A stretch of DNA of 64,000 nucleotides, taken from NCBI RefSeq assembly GCF_042649825.1, contig NZ_JBHSAB010000003.1:1-64000 (forward strand), in the 5' to 3' direction. The stretch is from Legionella_C dresdenensis. GTDB lineage: Bacteria > Pseudomonadota > Gammaproteobacteria > Legionellales > Legionellaceae. A program made the translations under genes and the position numbers. The notes below the pieces were generated by a model, which made no database searches, had not been told where the DNA came from, and saw nothing but the letters and a program-made list of their open reading frames with translations. Below, in pieces: positions 35,225 through 43,937 of this stretch (position 1 is its first letter; each line of letters opens with the position of its first letter).

Positions 35225-35860
35225 TTAATCGTTTTGATGAGTAGCAAGCAACTCGCGCATTTTAGCCTGAATCATATCAATGGCAATTCGGTTCTCACCG
35301 CCGCGCGGTACAATAATGTCTGCATATCGGCTCGATGGCTCAATAAACTGGAGATACATCGGTCTGACCGTTGTTTCATACTGATGGACTACCGATTCAA
35401 ATGAGCGATGACGCTCGACCACATCACGCTTGAGGCGGCGGGTTAAACAAATATCCAATGGGGTGGACATGAATATTCGTATGTCCATCACTTCGCGTAA
35501 TGCTTTATCGGTAAACAGCAAAATCCCTTCCAGTACAATGATGGCATGGCGGCCAATATGACGTGTTTCTGTCAGACGCAAATGTTTAGAGTGAGAATAA
35601 ATTGGAATGTCTACGGCTTCACCACGCTGCAGCGTACGTAAATGTTCACATAACAGCGCATGATCAAAGGCATCAGGATGATCGTAATTTATCTTTTCCC
35701 GTTCAGCAAACGGCAGGTGACCGTTATCTTTGTAATAGGCATCCTCAGAGATGACCACGACCTGATCCGAACCAAGCTCATTTACTATAGTATTGGCCAG
35801 AAGGCTTTTGCCGGAAGCTGAGGGACCAGATATCCCGATAATAATTGGTTGTTTGCTCAT
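35225..35860 (-). CDS. udk: Uridine kinase
   Basis: Phosphorylates uridine and cytidine for pyrimidine salvage. The 211-residue protein has P-loop GPSASGKSLLA (residues 10-20), the conserved EDAYYKDNGHL and YDHPDAFDH blocks, the IPIYSHSKHLR region and the lid RRLKRDVVERHR. Normal family length. It is followed by fabI on the same strand with a 12-base gap. Confidence 0.95.
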   Translation of the reverse strand: MSKQPIIIGISGPSASGKSLLANTIVNELGSDQVVVISEDAYYKDNGHLPFAEREKINYDHPDAFDHALLCEHLRTLQRGEAVDIPIYSHSKHLRLTETRHIGRHAIIVLEGILLFTDKALREVMDIRIFMSTPLDICLTRRLKRDVVERHRSFESVVHQYETTVRPMYLQFIEPSSRYADIIVPRGGENRIAIDMIQAKMRELLATHQND

Positions 35861-35927
35861 GATAGTCTAATTCAAAATTTTGAGCAGATATTAAGCGTTT
35901 ATGAGGATAAATTCAATCTGTAACGCT

Positions 35928-36482
35928 TTATTTGTCACGATTTCGCTTTAATAAAAGGTATAAAGCGCCGCTTCCGCCATCACGCGGGGTAGCGCTATGA
36001 AATGCGAGCACTTGTGGAATCTGTTTTAACCAGTGATTAACCAGGTTTTTCAGGATGGGCGTTTCGCCCTCGGCACCGCCTTTGCCATGGATAACTAACA
36101 GGCAGCGTTTGTCTTCGGCCACTGCGTTATGGATGAATTTTACCAGAGTGCGTTGGGCATCGTCAGGCCGTAAGCCGTGTAAATCAAGCCGGCCTTGCCA
36201 TTTAATTAATCCCTGCCTGAGCTCACGCATTCGCCGGGAGGGTATGCTGTGTTGAGCAAAGGATAATATCGTGTGGGCGTCAACAGTATCGTGATAGTAG
36301 TTGGAAAGATAAAGCCCAGATTCTTTCGGCTCGATTTCAGTAAAATCTTCGCGTTTTCTTCTTGTCGCTGCAGGTTTGGGGCGTTCAGTTGCAATCTGTT
36401 TGCTTTTTTTCAAGGGTTTTGCAGAGGCTACTGCCTGACGGAACAGCGCCTTGTCTTCATCAGACAGGCTTTTTTTAGACAT
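35928..36482 (-). CDS. Smr-domain protein
   Basis: A 184-residue protein with a basic, disordered N-terminus and a C-terminal Smr domain (about residues 95-180): LDLHGLRPDDAQ, VIHGKGGAEGETPILKN and the end SGALYLLLKR. Stand-alone Smr proteins are nucleases or RNA-binding factors; some cut stalled mRNAs. It resembles E. coli SmrA/SmrB in layout. The LDLHG and HGKG motifs are intact. It lies 67 bases upstream of udk on the same strand. Confidence 0.9.
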   Translation of the reverse strand: MSKKSLSDEDKALFRQAVASAKPLKKSKQIATERPKPAATRRKREDFTEIEPKESGLYLSNYYHDTVDAHTILSFAQHSIPSRRMRELRQGLIKWQGRLDLHGLRPDDAQRTLVKFIHNAVAEDKRCLLVIHGKGGAEGETPILKNLVNHWLKQIPQVLAFHSATPRDGGSGALYLLLKRNRDK

Positions 36483-36586
36483 AAGACAGCAGCATTAAAA
36501 TGAAATGCGCGTAGTATATACTCAATAAATGTGAAAATGCTATGTAGTAAGATTGTTTCGACCCAACATTGCCAACTTGAGAGATA

Positions 36587-36610
36587 GATTCCCGCCTTCG
36601 CGGGAATGAC
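36587..36610. repeat. GTCATTCCCGC-family palindrome
   Basis: ATTCCCGC-CTTC-GCGGGAAT followed by GAC, in the 298-base divergent gap between the smr gene and prmB. A decayed GTAGGTTGGG-type half (CGACCCAACATT) lies at 36560. The rest of the gap must hold both promoters, but no clear -35/-10 pair stands out. Confidence 0.75.
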
Positions 36611-36780
36611 AGTTCTTAGATATATCTCCACCTCCACAATTCTTAACTTAGTGGCCGTGAGCCTACGTGTGATTTTGATATTTATCTTATGATAACTTTT
36701 CAACAAAATTACTGGGAGCAGAGGCAATTTTCAAGTACAATTTATGAAATTTATGCACATTATTTTTTAATAAGGTTGTT

Positions 36781-37695
36781 ATGTCTTTTTCATACGATGA
36801 TTGTACGGCGAAATTTGAAACAATTACTGACTTTATCCGCTTTGGCATCAGTGAAGCGAACCGGCATGAGCTGTGGTATGGCCATGGCAGCGATAACTCC
36901 TATGATGACATCCATGCCCTGGTTCTGGGCACACTGGCGTTGCCAAACGACATCAATCCGTCGTTACTGCTGTCAAAACTTACTGAAGAAGAAAAAGACA
37001 TGCTCCGCCATAGCTTGCACCAGCGCATTATTAACCGGATTCCGGTTCCTTATCTGATTAATCGGGCTAATTTCTGCGGTTTGAGTTTTTATGTGGATGA
37101 GCGGGTATTGATTCCACGATCGCCGGTTGCCGAGCTGATACAGCAACAATTTTCACACTGGATTGATCCGGATAAGGTCAGACATGTTCTTGATTTATGT
37201 ACTGGAAGCGGTTGTATCGCAATTGCCTGCAGTTACGCTTTTCCTGATGCCGAAATCGACGCAGTGGATATTTCGCCGGATGCGCTTGATGTGGCGGCGA
37301 TTAATTGTGAAGAACACGGTCTTGAGCATGATATCAATTTGATTGAATCCGATTGTTGGGAAAATGTACCGGCTATCCATTACGATATAATCATTTCCAA
37401 TCCGCCCTATGTCGGGGATGTCGAAATGGAAGAATTACCAGAAGAGTACCTCCATGAGCCTGATCTGGCTCTGCGCTGTGAAAAAAATGGCCTGGCAGTG
37501 GTTGAAAAAATACTGATTAATGCCCATCATTACTTAACTGATGACGGTATTTTAGTCGTGGAAGTCGGCAACAGCGAACAGGCTCTGATAGAGACTTATC
37601 CAGATCTGCCTTTTACCTGGCTTGATTTTGCACATGGCGGCCAAGGCGTATTTTTGTTGACTTGCCAGCAGCTGAAAAATTATTTCGAACGATAA
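36781..37695 (+). CDS. prmB: 50S ribosomal protein L3 N5-glutamine methyltransferase
   Basis: Methylates a glutamine of ribosomal protein L3 with S-adenosylmethionine. The 304-residue sequence has the HemK-like N-terminal helical domain, the SAM-binding motif VLDLCTGSGCIAIA and the catalytic SNPPYVGD, the Gln-binding NPPY signature. The LIPRSPVAELI block is typical of PrmB. prmB immediately before aroC, as here (seven bases), is the standard gammaproteobacterial order. Confidence 0.95.
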   Translation: MSFSYDDCTAKFETITDFIRFGISEANRHELWYGHGSDNSYDDIHALVLGTLALPNDINPSLLLSKLTEEEKDMLRHSLHQRIINRIPVPYLINRANFCGLSFYVDERVLIPRSPVAELIQQQFSHWIDPDKVRHVLDLCTGSGCIAIACSYAFPDAEIDAVDISPDALDVAAINCEEHGLEHDINLIESDCWENVPAIHYDIIISNPPYVGDVEMEELPEEYLHEPDLALRCEKNGLAVVEKILINAHHYLTDDGILVVEVGNSEQALIETYPDLPFTWLDFAHGGQGVFLLTCQQLKNYFER

Positions 37696-37702
37696 GGTTG
37701 CA

Positions 37703-38779
37703 ATGAGCGGCAATACATTTGGCAAATTATTTACAGTAACCAGTTTTGGCGAGAGCCATGGCAAAGCTTTAGGATGTATTGTCGATGGCTGCCCGCCAGG
37801 TTTGCCGTTATCTGAAGACGCTATCCAGCCTTTTTTAGATAAACGTAAGCCCGGCCAGTCAAAGTATACTACCCAACGCCGGGAAAACGACCAGGTTGAA
37901 ATCCTGTCTGGCGTATTTGAAGGCCTGACGACCGGAACACCTATTGCATTGCTGATTCAAAATAGCGATCAACGCTCCAGTGATTATGATGAAATCAAGG
38001 ATTTGTTCCGTCCTGGACATGCTGATTTTACCTACCATCAGAAATACGGTCACCGGGATTATCGTGGAGGCGGACGTTCATCGGCTCGCGAAACAGCCGC
38101 ACGCGTTGCGGCTGGCGCTATTGCCCGAATTTATTTAAAAGAACAGCTTGGTATCGAAATAACCGGTTATTTAAAGCAAATGGGTTCAATTAGCCTGGAT
38201 TTTGTCAGCCGGGATGACATTGCGAATAATCCCTTTTTTTGCCCCAATCAACATCAGGTACAACAATTAATTGATTTGATTGACCAATTACGCCGCCAGG
38301 GCGATTCAATCGGCGCCCGGGTTAATGTGATAGCTACCGGGGTGCCGCCAGGTTTTGGCGATCCGGTTTTTGATAAACTGGATGCGACGCTCGCCAGTGC
38401 CATGATGTCCATTAATGCTGTCAAAGGCGTTGAAATTGGCTCCGGTTTTGGAGCGGTGACGCAAACAGGCAGTGAACATCGTGATGAAATAACAAACGCC
38501 GGTTTTTTAACTAATCATGCCGGCGGAATTTTAGGCGGTATTTCAACCGGCCAGGCGATTGAAGTCAGTATGGCGCTTAAGCCGACATCAAGTATTATCA
38601 AGCCGGGAAAGACTATCACCCGGTTTGGCGAGGAAACAACGGTAATCACCAAAGGCCGGCATGATCCCTGTGTGGGGATCCGGGCAGTGCCTATTGCTGA
38701 GGCAATGATGGCCTTGGTATTAATGGATCACTTTTTGCGTGACAGAGCCCAGAACTACAAACAAGAGAGGCATAAATAA
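37703..38779 (+). CDS. aroC: Chorismate synthase
   Basis: The last step of the shikimate pathway, converting EPSP to chorismate with reduced FMN. The 358-residue protein has all three signatures: GESHGKALGCIVDGCPPG near the N-terminus, HRDYRGGGRSSARETAARVAAG (about residues 115-136) and the C-terminal RHDPCVGIRAVPIAEAM. Its stop codon overlaps the asd start by one base. Confidence 0.97.
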   Translation: MSGNTFGKLFTVTSFGESHGKALGCIVDGCPPGLPLSEDAIQPFLDKRKPGQSKYTTQRRENDQVEILSGVFEGLTTGTPIALLIQNSDQRSSDYDEIKDLFRPGHADFTYHQKYGHRDYRGGGRSSARETAARVAAGAIARIYLKEQLGIEITGYLKQMGSISLDFVSRDDIANNPFFCPNQHQVQQLIDLIDQLRRQGDSIGARVNVIATGVPPGFGDPVFDKLDATLASAMMSINAVKGVEIGSGFGAVTQTGSEHRDEITNAGFLTNHAGGILGGISTGQAIEVSMALKPTSSIIKPGKTITRFGEETTVITKGRHDPCVGIRAVPIAEAMMALVLMDHFLRDRAQNYKQERHK

Positions 38780-39801
38780 TGAGCAGACGGTTAGATGTTG
38801 CAATTGTAGGCGCAACCGGTGCGGTTGGTGAAACATTTATCCAGGTACTGGAAGAACGTGATTTTCCAGTGAATAAACTGTATTTGCTTGCCAGCGAACG
38901 TTCTGCCGGCAAAACCATGATGTTCAATAACAGACCGCACGATGTAACTAATCTGGCTGATTTTGATTTCAGCGAAGTGGATATCGCGCTATTTTCTGCC
39001 GGCGGGGCGGTTTCAAAGCAATACGCGCCCATTGCTGCTGAAGCCGGCTGTGTGGTTGTTGATAATAGCTCAAGCTTCCGTTATGAGGATGATATCCCGC
39101 TGGTTGTGCCTGAAGTAAATGCCCATCGCATCAGCGAATATACGAATCGAAATATTATTGCCAATCCCAACTGCTCTACTATTCAAATGGTAGTTGCTTT
39201 AAAACCAATCCATGATGCAGTGGGAATCAGCCGGATCAATGTAGCGACCTATCAGGCTGTTTCCGGTACCGGTAATAAAGCCATTACGGAACTGGTTAGC
39301 CAATTGGGTGAGTTGTTAAACGGCAGACCAGTAAAAAATAAAGTTTATCCCCATCAAATAGCCTTTAATGTATTGCCGCATATTGATGAATTTCAGGATA
39401 ATGGCTATACCCGCGAAGAAATGAAAATGGTCTGGGAAACCCAAAAAATTATGGAAGATGACAGTATTCTGGTTAATCCGACGACAGTCAGGGTGCCTGT
39501 TTTGTATGGCCATTCCGAAGCGATTCATCTTGAATTGAAAGCGCCATTGTCTGTTACGGAGGCCCGCGAATTAATGCGCAATGCACCGGGCGTAAAATTG
39601 GTCGATGACCCTGAAAATCTGATTTATCCAACGCCGATTACCCATGCTGTTGGCCATGATGAGGTTTTTGTAGGCCGTATCCGGCAGGATATTAGCCATC
39701 CGAATGGATTAAATCTGTGGGTGGTCGCGGATAATATCCGCAAGGGCGCTGCGACAAATGCTGTACAAATTGCTGAAATTCTGCAACGAGAGTATTTATA
39801 A
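38779..39801 (+). CDS. asd: Aspartate-semialdehyde dehydrogenase
   Basis: Reduces aspartyl phosphate to the semialdehyde for lysine, threonine, methionine and diaminopimelate. The 340-residue product has the NADP site VAIVGATGAVGETF, the catalytic cysteine in NPNCSTIQMV and the substrate-binding FNVLPHIDEF and RVPVLYGHSEAIH. It belongs to the usB-type Asd group. Translationally coupled to aroC by a TAATG overlap. Confidence 0.96.
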   Translation: MSRRLDVAIVGATGAVGETFIQVLEERDFPVNKLYLLASERSAGKTMMFNNRPHDVTNLADFDFSEVDIALFSAGGAVSKQYAPIAAEAGCVVVDNSSSFRYEDDIPLVVPEVNAHRISEYTNRNIIANPNCSTIQMVVALKPIHDAVGISRINVATYQAVSGTGNKAITELVSQLGELLNGRPVKNKVYPHQIAFNVLPHIDEFQDNGYTREEMKMVWETQKIMEDDSILVNPTTVRVPVLYGHSEAIHLELKAPLSVTEARELMRNAPGVKLVDDPENLIYPTPITHAVGHDEVFVGRIRQDISHPNGLNLWVVADNIRKGAATNAVQIAEILQREYL

Positions 39802-39815
39802 CATATACTATTAGC

Positions 39816-40340
39816 ATGAGTGAAAATAATGCGTCATCACATAAAAGCATTGCAGAGCGCTTATTGCGCAAACGCAAAGGGCGAACTGCTTTTGCTGCTT
39901 CGGAATCGCTAGCTAAAAAGGCTATAGCGAAGAGCGTGGATCCGTCTGGCCGTTTACCGGATAGCGGCCGCTTACCAGGCGGTGATCGCAAGCGTAAAAT
40001 TTCTTATCTGGTTGACGAAAGCCGGGCTATGGAGATTAAAAGGCGCAGGCAAGAGCATATCGGACACAGTAAATTTGCCAGAGTAATTGAAAAGGAACAT
40101 TCACTTGATGAACCGCCTGCACCTGAAGGAGAGCTGCAGAATTCGATTCGTCAGCATCCCGATCTTGATAGACAGATCTATGATGGCACGGATCCTAACC
40201 TGAATCCTGAGCCTCCGCTAAGTTCAGCAGCTAGGCGGGAGTTTGATAATCAACGAAGGGAACAGGAAATGGAAAAACAATTGCGTCTGGGTAATATGCC
40301 CAAATTCGGCAAACATAACACGCCCAAACCAGGCTACTAA
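39816..40340 (+). CDS. Hypothetical basic, disordered protein, 174 aa
   Basis: An ATG 14 bases after asd opens a 174-residue frame rich in Arg, Lys, Glu and Pro with little hydrophobic content, so probably disordered. Basic patches include LLRKRKGR (about 16-23), DRKRK (57-61) and EIKRRRQEH (about 72-80). It ends two bases before the ankyrin gene, suggesting co-expression. No family recognised. It might be a DNA- or RNA-binding or host-nuclear protein, but this is speculative. Confidence 0.65.
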   Translation: MSENNASSHKSIAERLLRKRKGRTAFAASESLAKKAIAKSVDPSGRLPDSGRLPGGDRKRKISYLVDESRAMEIKRRRQEHIGHSKFARVIEKEHSLDEPPAPEGELQNSIRQHPDLDRQIYDGTDPNLNPEPPLSSAARREFDNQRREQEMEKQLRLGNMPKFGKHNTPKPGY

Positions 40341-40342
40341 TT

Positions 40343-41755
40343 ATGTCAATTGCTGATGATATTATAAGTCGCCGGATGCCTGATTTTGATTATTATCTGA
40401 GGCAGGGAGAAACGCTTGACGATATCGATGACTATGGTTTTACGCCATTAATCGAATGCGCCATTACCAAACAACCTGATATCGCTAAACGCTTGCTGGA
40501 TAGAAAGGCTGATGTGAACAAGGCAGATGTGACCGGAAGAACGCCTTTACACTGGGCGGTTGATAATAATGATCTCGACATGGTAAAACTGCTGCTGGAA
40601 CATCGAGCCAATCCCAATACGTATACCAGCTCTGGTATGGCAGCTCTCGTTTATCCAGTGCTGCGCAATCAGGACCCTATTAAACAATTGCTTTACCAAT
40701 ATGGAGCCAAACTTGATTTTGCGCTCGATTTTATTAATGCCAAGCTGATAGGCCATCGTTATGAATTGTCCGGTTATGTCGATATTGTCAATGCGGAAGA
40801 AGAATTTATCGAGCTGGATTATGAAGGTTTTATTCTTGAATTCACGGTTGCAGTATTAAAAGACTCTCTGCGCCGTTTTATCAGCAGCTATTCAACCCGT
40901 CATTTACGGACACATTTTCCATATTTGTACGAGATTATGGACGGATTTGCCGCTGCTGCCGAACTGCTTAAATTACAGCACCAGACTATTCTTTCCAGCG
41001 CGGATAAAGCAAAGATTAATGGCTTGTTACATAATACGCCAGTATTAATATTACCAGCTGCCAGCCGTGGCCATGCGATGGGCTTTGTTCGTTATCGTAA
41101 CTGGTGGGCGAAGATTGATCGCGGTGAAAACAGTCTGAAGGAAGGGAGTGTTAATATTTATCAAATCACTAACCCTGAGGCATTAACGGTGAGCTTTATT
41201 GAAGAGTTTTTATATAGAAAGCAGAACAGGAGTTATTTTCACCAGGCAATTAACCGCAAGCTGGGATTACAACCGATAGCGCAGTTACCCATTAGCTCCC
41301 AGATTGCGGGTAATTGCTCATGGGCTAATGTGCAGGCCATTGTGCCGGCAGCTTACGCTATGCTGCGTCTGGCAGAAACGGGGCAGGTTGATGCTGCTTC
41401 TGCAATCGGTCTGTATGACAATTGGGTTGAATGGGATAAAGATCGTGCCCTGGATGAGGCCATTCAGCGATTTTATCTGGCAAATCCCATGCGCAAGGCA
41501 AGTATTGCTTCCATGCTGGCATCAGTCTTGTTTCAGGCATGTGATTATAATAATTCGCGCCATGTTGAAAGGGCAGAAAAGATGCTGGCTGTATTAACCC
41601 TGCCTGATTATTATTATATCCTGCAAAGTTATCTTGAAGAGTATTGCATCAAGCGATTAACCCGCCGGGGAAATAACCTGCTTAAATTACTGGATGATTG
41701 CGGGGTGAACCCCAATATTGGCGTTTCGCCAATTGCTACCGGACTTAAAGATTAG
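40343..41755 (+). CDS. Ankyrin-repeat protein with cysteine-protease-like domain (AnkH/LegA3-like)
   Basis: A 470-residue protein in two parts. Residues about 30-128 are three ankyrin repeats (YGFTPLIECAITKQPDIAKR, GRTPLHWAVDNNDLDMVKLL and SGMAALVYPVLRNQDPIKQL). The C-terminal part holds residues placed like a CE-clan or papain-type triad in the order His-Asp-Gln-Cys: H244 in RGHAMGFVRY, D259 in WAKIDRG, Q320 and C325 in SSQIAGNCSWANVQ. This layout recalls AnkH (LegA3), a Dot/Icm effector conserved across Legionella with ankyrin repeats and a cysteine-protease-like fold; the match is from memory. It is coupled to the basic protein upstream and overlaps the convergent J-domain gene by four bases. 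Confidence 0.8.
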   Translation: MSIADDIISRRMPDFDYYLRQGETLDDIDDYGFTPLIECAITKQPDIAKRLLDRKADVNKADVTGRTPLHWAVDNNDLDMVKLLLEHRANPNTYTSSGMAALVYPVLRNQDPIKQLLYQYGAKLDFALDFINAKLIGHRYELSGYVDIVNAEEEFIELDYEGFILEFTVAVLKDSLRRFISSYSTRHLRTHFPYLYEIMDGFAAAAELLKLQHQTILSSADKAKINGLLHNTPVLILPAASRGHAMGFVRYRNWWAKIDRGENSLKEGSVNIYQITNPEALTVSFIEEFLYRKQNRSYFHQAINRKLGLQPIAQLPISSQIAGNCSWANVQAIVPAAYAMLRLAETGQVDAASAIGLYDNWVEWDKDRALDEAIQRFYLANPMRKASIASMLASVLFQACDYNNSRHVERAEKMLAVLTLPDYYYILQSYLEEYCIKRLTRRGNNLLKLLDDCGVNPNIGVSPIATGLKD

Positions 41756-42048
41756 GAAATAGTGCAGCTATTACAGCCAATTTCCTCTCTGTCATCATTG
41801 ATATCGCTAAAAAGGCCTAAACGGCATAAAGGAGATGGAAAAGTTTCCTCATCATAGAGCTTTCGCATATCCGGATCGGAAAGAATTTCATAAGCTTTTC
41901 GCAGTTCAACAAATTCTTCAGCCGCTTCTTTTTTATCCTGATTTTTATCCGGATGTTTTGCCAGGCTGCTTCTTCTATATGCTCTTTTAATCTCTTGTGT
42001 ATCGGCGCTTTTTGCAACCCCAAGTATGGTGTAAAAATCTTTTGTCAT
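41752..42048 (-). CDS. Short J-domain protein with CaaX-like C-terminus
   Basis: A 98-residue protein that is almost entirely a DnaJ J-domain: DFYTILGVAKSADTQEIKRAYRR, the essential HPD in LAKHPDKNQDKK and the helix IV region AYEILSDPDMRKLYDEE. The frame opens four codons earlier (42060), but MTKDFYTILG is the usual J-domain start. It ends in GCNSCTIS, whose last four residues (CTIS) fit a CaaX prenylation signal. J-proteins stimulate Hsp70 ATPase; this one lacks G/F and zinc regions. Farnesylation is a eukaryotic modification, so the tail would matter only if the protein enters a host cell. Confidence 0.85.
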   Translation of the reverse strand: MTKDFYTILGVAKSADTQEIKRAYRRSSLAKHPDKNQDKKEAAEEFVELRKAYEILSDPDMRKLYDEETFPSPLCRLGLFSDINDDREEIGCNSCTIS

Positions 42049-42062
42049 TATTCCAGCCAAGT

Positions 42063-42098
42063 GTAGCCTTGATGCAGCGCAGTGTAATCAAGGTTTTT
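42063..42098. repeat. CCTTGAT-family REP-like palindrome
   Basis: GTAGCCTTGAT and ATCAAGG enclose GCAGCGCAGTGTA, followed by TTTTTCTTT. The form resembles the widespread GTAGCC-type REP sequence of proteobacteria and can also fold as a terminator. The rest of 42099-42285 holds a TGTTGGGTC half-repeat near 42180 and the IS110 left flank. Confidence 0.55.
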
Positions 42099-42285
42099 CT
42101 TTCGTCATAATTAATTATTGATCATTTCACGGATGAGTTAAACCTTGATATCAAGGACACACTGGCTAGCAAATATCCTTGTTGGGTCAAACTAATCAAA
42201 TCACCGTAGATACTATGTAGAAAAGAAAAGCCAATAAGGTTATCTTTTGTCAATTTTTAATCCACTACGATAAAAGGAGACAAAG

Positions 42286-43313
42286 ATGACCTTATCGGCT
42301 AAAGAGTATGTTACACCAAAAGGCGCTATTTTGTACATGGCGCTAGAGTTATCAAACACTAACTGGGTGATAGCGTTTGGCACAGGAACAAAGACCAGAA
42401 AAGTAACGATTGAAGCGAATGATATCCCGGGGTTGCAGGCGGAATTGAAGGTGGCCCAAGAGAAACTGAAATTAGAGTCTGTGAGCGAGGTAGTGAGTTG
42501 TTACGAAGCCGGCCGAGACGGATTTTGGTTACATCGGTGTTTGGAAAAGCATGGAATCAAGAATGTGGTAATTGATTCATCCNNNNNNNNNNNNNNNNNN
42601 NNGTGCCGAGCGAGGAGGAGGAGGACCGGCGTCGGATGCACCGGGAACGAGGCCGGTTAAAGAAAGAGCGCACGAGCCATACGAACCGTATCAGAAGTCT
42701 GCTGAACTTATATGGGATAAAGTTCAGCGGAGCAAAGGATTGGACATCTTACCTGACGGCGGTAAAAGATTGGCAGGGGAATCCGCTATTGACGCACCAG
42801 AAGGAGGAACTACTTCGCGAAGTAAAGCGCCTGGAGTTGGTGGAATCGCATTTGAAAGCGTTGGAATCGCGAATGCAGCAGTTATTAAAGGAATCGCCAG
42901 AGCCAGTCTATCGCCAGATAGAGCAGCTCAAACGGTTAAAAGGGGTTGGCGATGTGAGCTCCTGGATGCTTGTCATGGAATGGTTTGGCTGGCGGCGGTT
43001 TAAGAACCGGCGCGAAGTGGGTGCGGCAGCCGGCTTGGTCGGAACGCCTTATTCGAGCGGTGATAGCGAGAAAGAGCTTGGCATTACGAAAGCGGGGAAT
43101 CATCGTATTCGGGCATTAATGATAGAGTTGTCGTGGTGTTGGTTAAGGTACCAACCGGGCAGTGATTTATCGAAATGGTTTCATGAGCGCTTCGATCATG
43201 GCGCGCGCTTGAGAAAGATAGGGATTGTCGCATTGGCTAGAAAATTATTGATTGCCTTATGGCGTTATGTCGAAACGGGCGAATTGCCGAAAGGCGCTGA
43301 GTTAAAAGTTTAG
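42286..43313 (+). mobile_element. IS110-family transposase, interrupted by an assembly gap
   Basis: Two halves of one gene. 42286-42582 encodes the N-terminal RuvC-like DEDD domain (ILYMALELSNTNWVIAFGTG and CYEAGRDGFWLHRCLEKHG). 42603-43313 encodes the C-terminal Transposase_20 domain (LKRLKGVGDVSSWMLVMEWFGW, GLVGTPYSSGD and ITKAGNHRIRALMIEL, with the conserved serine region). The gap of 20 N probably hides about 40 residues including the third and fourth acidic residues, judged from family members. AAAAGGAGA lies before the ATG. The element ends are not defined: IS110 elements lack simple terminal inverted repeats, and another gap follows the stop. The gene may be intact in reality; gaps at such copies usually come from multi-copy repeats. 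Confidence 0.88.
42583..42602. other. Assembly gap (20 N) inside the transposase
   Basis: A run of 20 N of unknown true length. The reading frames on either side belong to the same transposase. Confidence 0.99.
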
Positions 43314-43314
43314 G

Positions 43315-43354
43315 NNNNNNNNNNNNNNNNNNNNNNNNNNNNNNNNNNNNNNNN
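43315..43354. other. Assembly gap (40 N) after the transposase
   Basis: A run of 40 N immediately after the transposase stop. The sequence on its right (43355-43560) contains no gene and may be the non-coding end of the IS110 element, or unrelated flank joined by scaffolding. Confidence 0.99.
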
Positions 43355-43566
43355 AGGGCTGTACGGATAGAAGGTAGATTATAGACTTCGGTTTATATCG
43401 CTAAACAACTGAGCAAGACACAATTTAATCGAGAGTTCGTTAAATAGAAACACGACTTAGAGAATAAAGATGTAAAAACAAACAAGGGTAAAACGAGTCA
43501 GTGAAAGCCCTCGCCGGGCAGGCAGGTCTGCATCATGCATGATACAGACACGGGAACAGCGTAATT

Positions 43567-43636
43567 TTTTTTATAGTCAGTCAAGCCCAAGCCCTGCGGG
43601 TGCGCTAATCGCGCAGGCTTGACTGACTATAAAAAA
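43567..43636. repeat. 70-bp hairpin with 21-bp perfect arms
   Basis: TTTTTTATAGTCAGTCAAGCC (43567-43587) and its exact complement (43616-43636) enclose a 28-base GC-rich loop (CCTGCGGGTGCGC region). The A/T-run ends make it a potential bidirectional terminator. It could also be a miniature element. No second copy seen. Confidence 0.7.
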
Positions 43637-43660
43637 TGGTTGACAAAAGACTTCTCATAG

Positions 43661-43933
43661 AAGGTTGGGCTGTAAAGCCCATAGACGTCAAGCTAAGCCA
43701 GGTACATAGGAAATTAGAATAGTAAATGTACAAAATTCCTTAACTGACTGCTATGTGTTTTACAGTCCATATTCGTTCGGCCTGAGGAAAATGCGGAGCA
43801 TTTGTCTCGAAGGCGTGGCACTGTACCACAGGCTTCGAGACAGCGCTAACGCGCTTCCTCAGCCCGAACGATATTGTGAAATATAGAAATTTAATTCCTT
43901 AGCTTGACGGCCATGGGCTGTAAAGCCCAACAC
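43661..43933. repeat. Nested palindrome, about 270 bp
   Basis: Outermost are two GGGCTGTAAAGCCC palindromes (near 43666 and 43915). Inside them lie 11-bp arms GTCAAGCTAAG/CTTAGCTTGAC (43687-43697, 43898-43908). Next come 17-bp arms TCGTTCGGCCTGAGGAA and TTCCTCAGCCCGAACGA (43773-43789, 43855-43871, one mismatch). Innermost is GTCTCGAAG/CTTCGAGAC (43804-43812, 43833-43841). At least two repeat families are therefore inserted one inside the other. It lies just behind the 375-aa protein stop. Confidence 0.7.
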
Positions 43934-43937
43934 TCCT

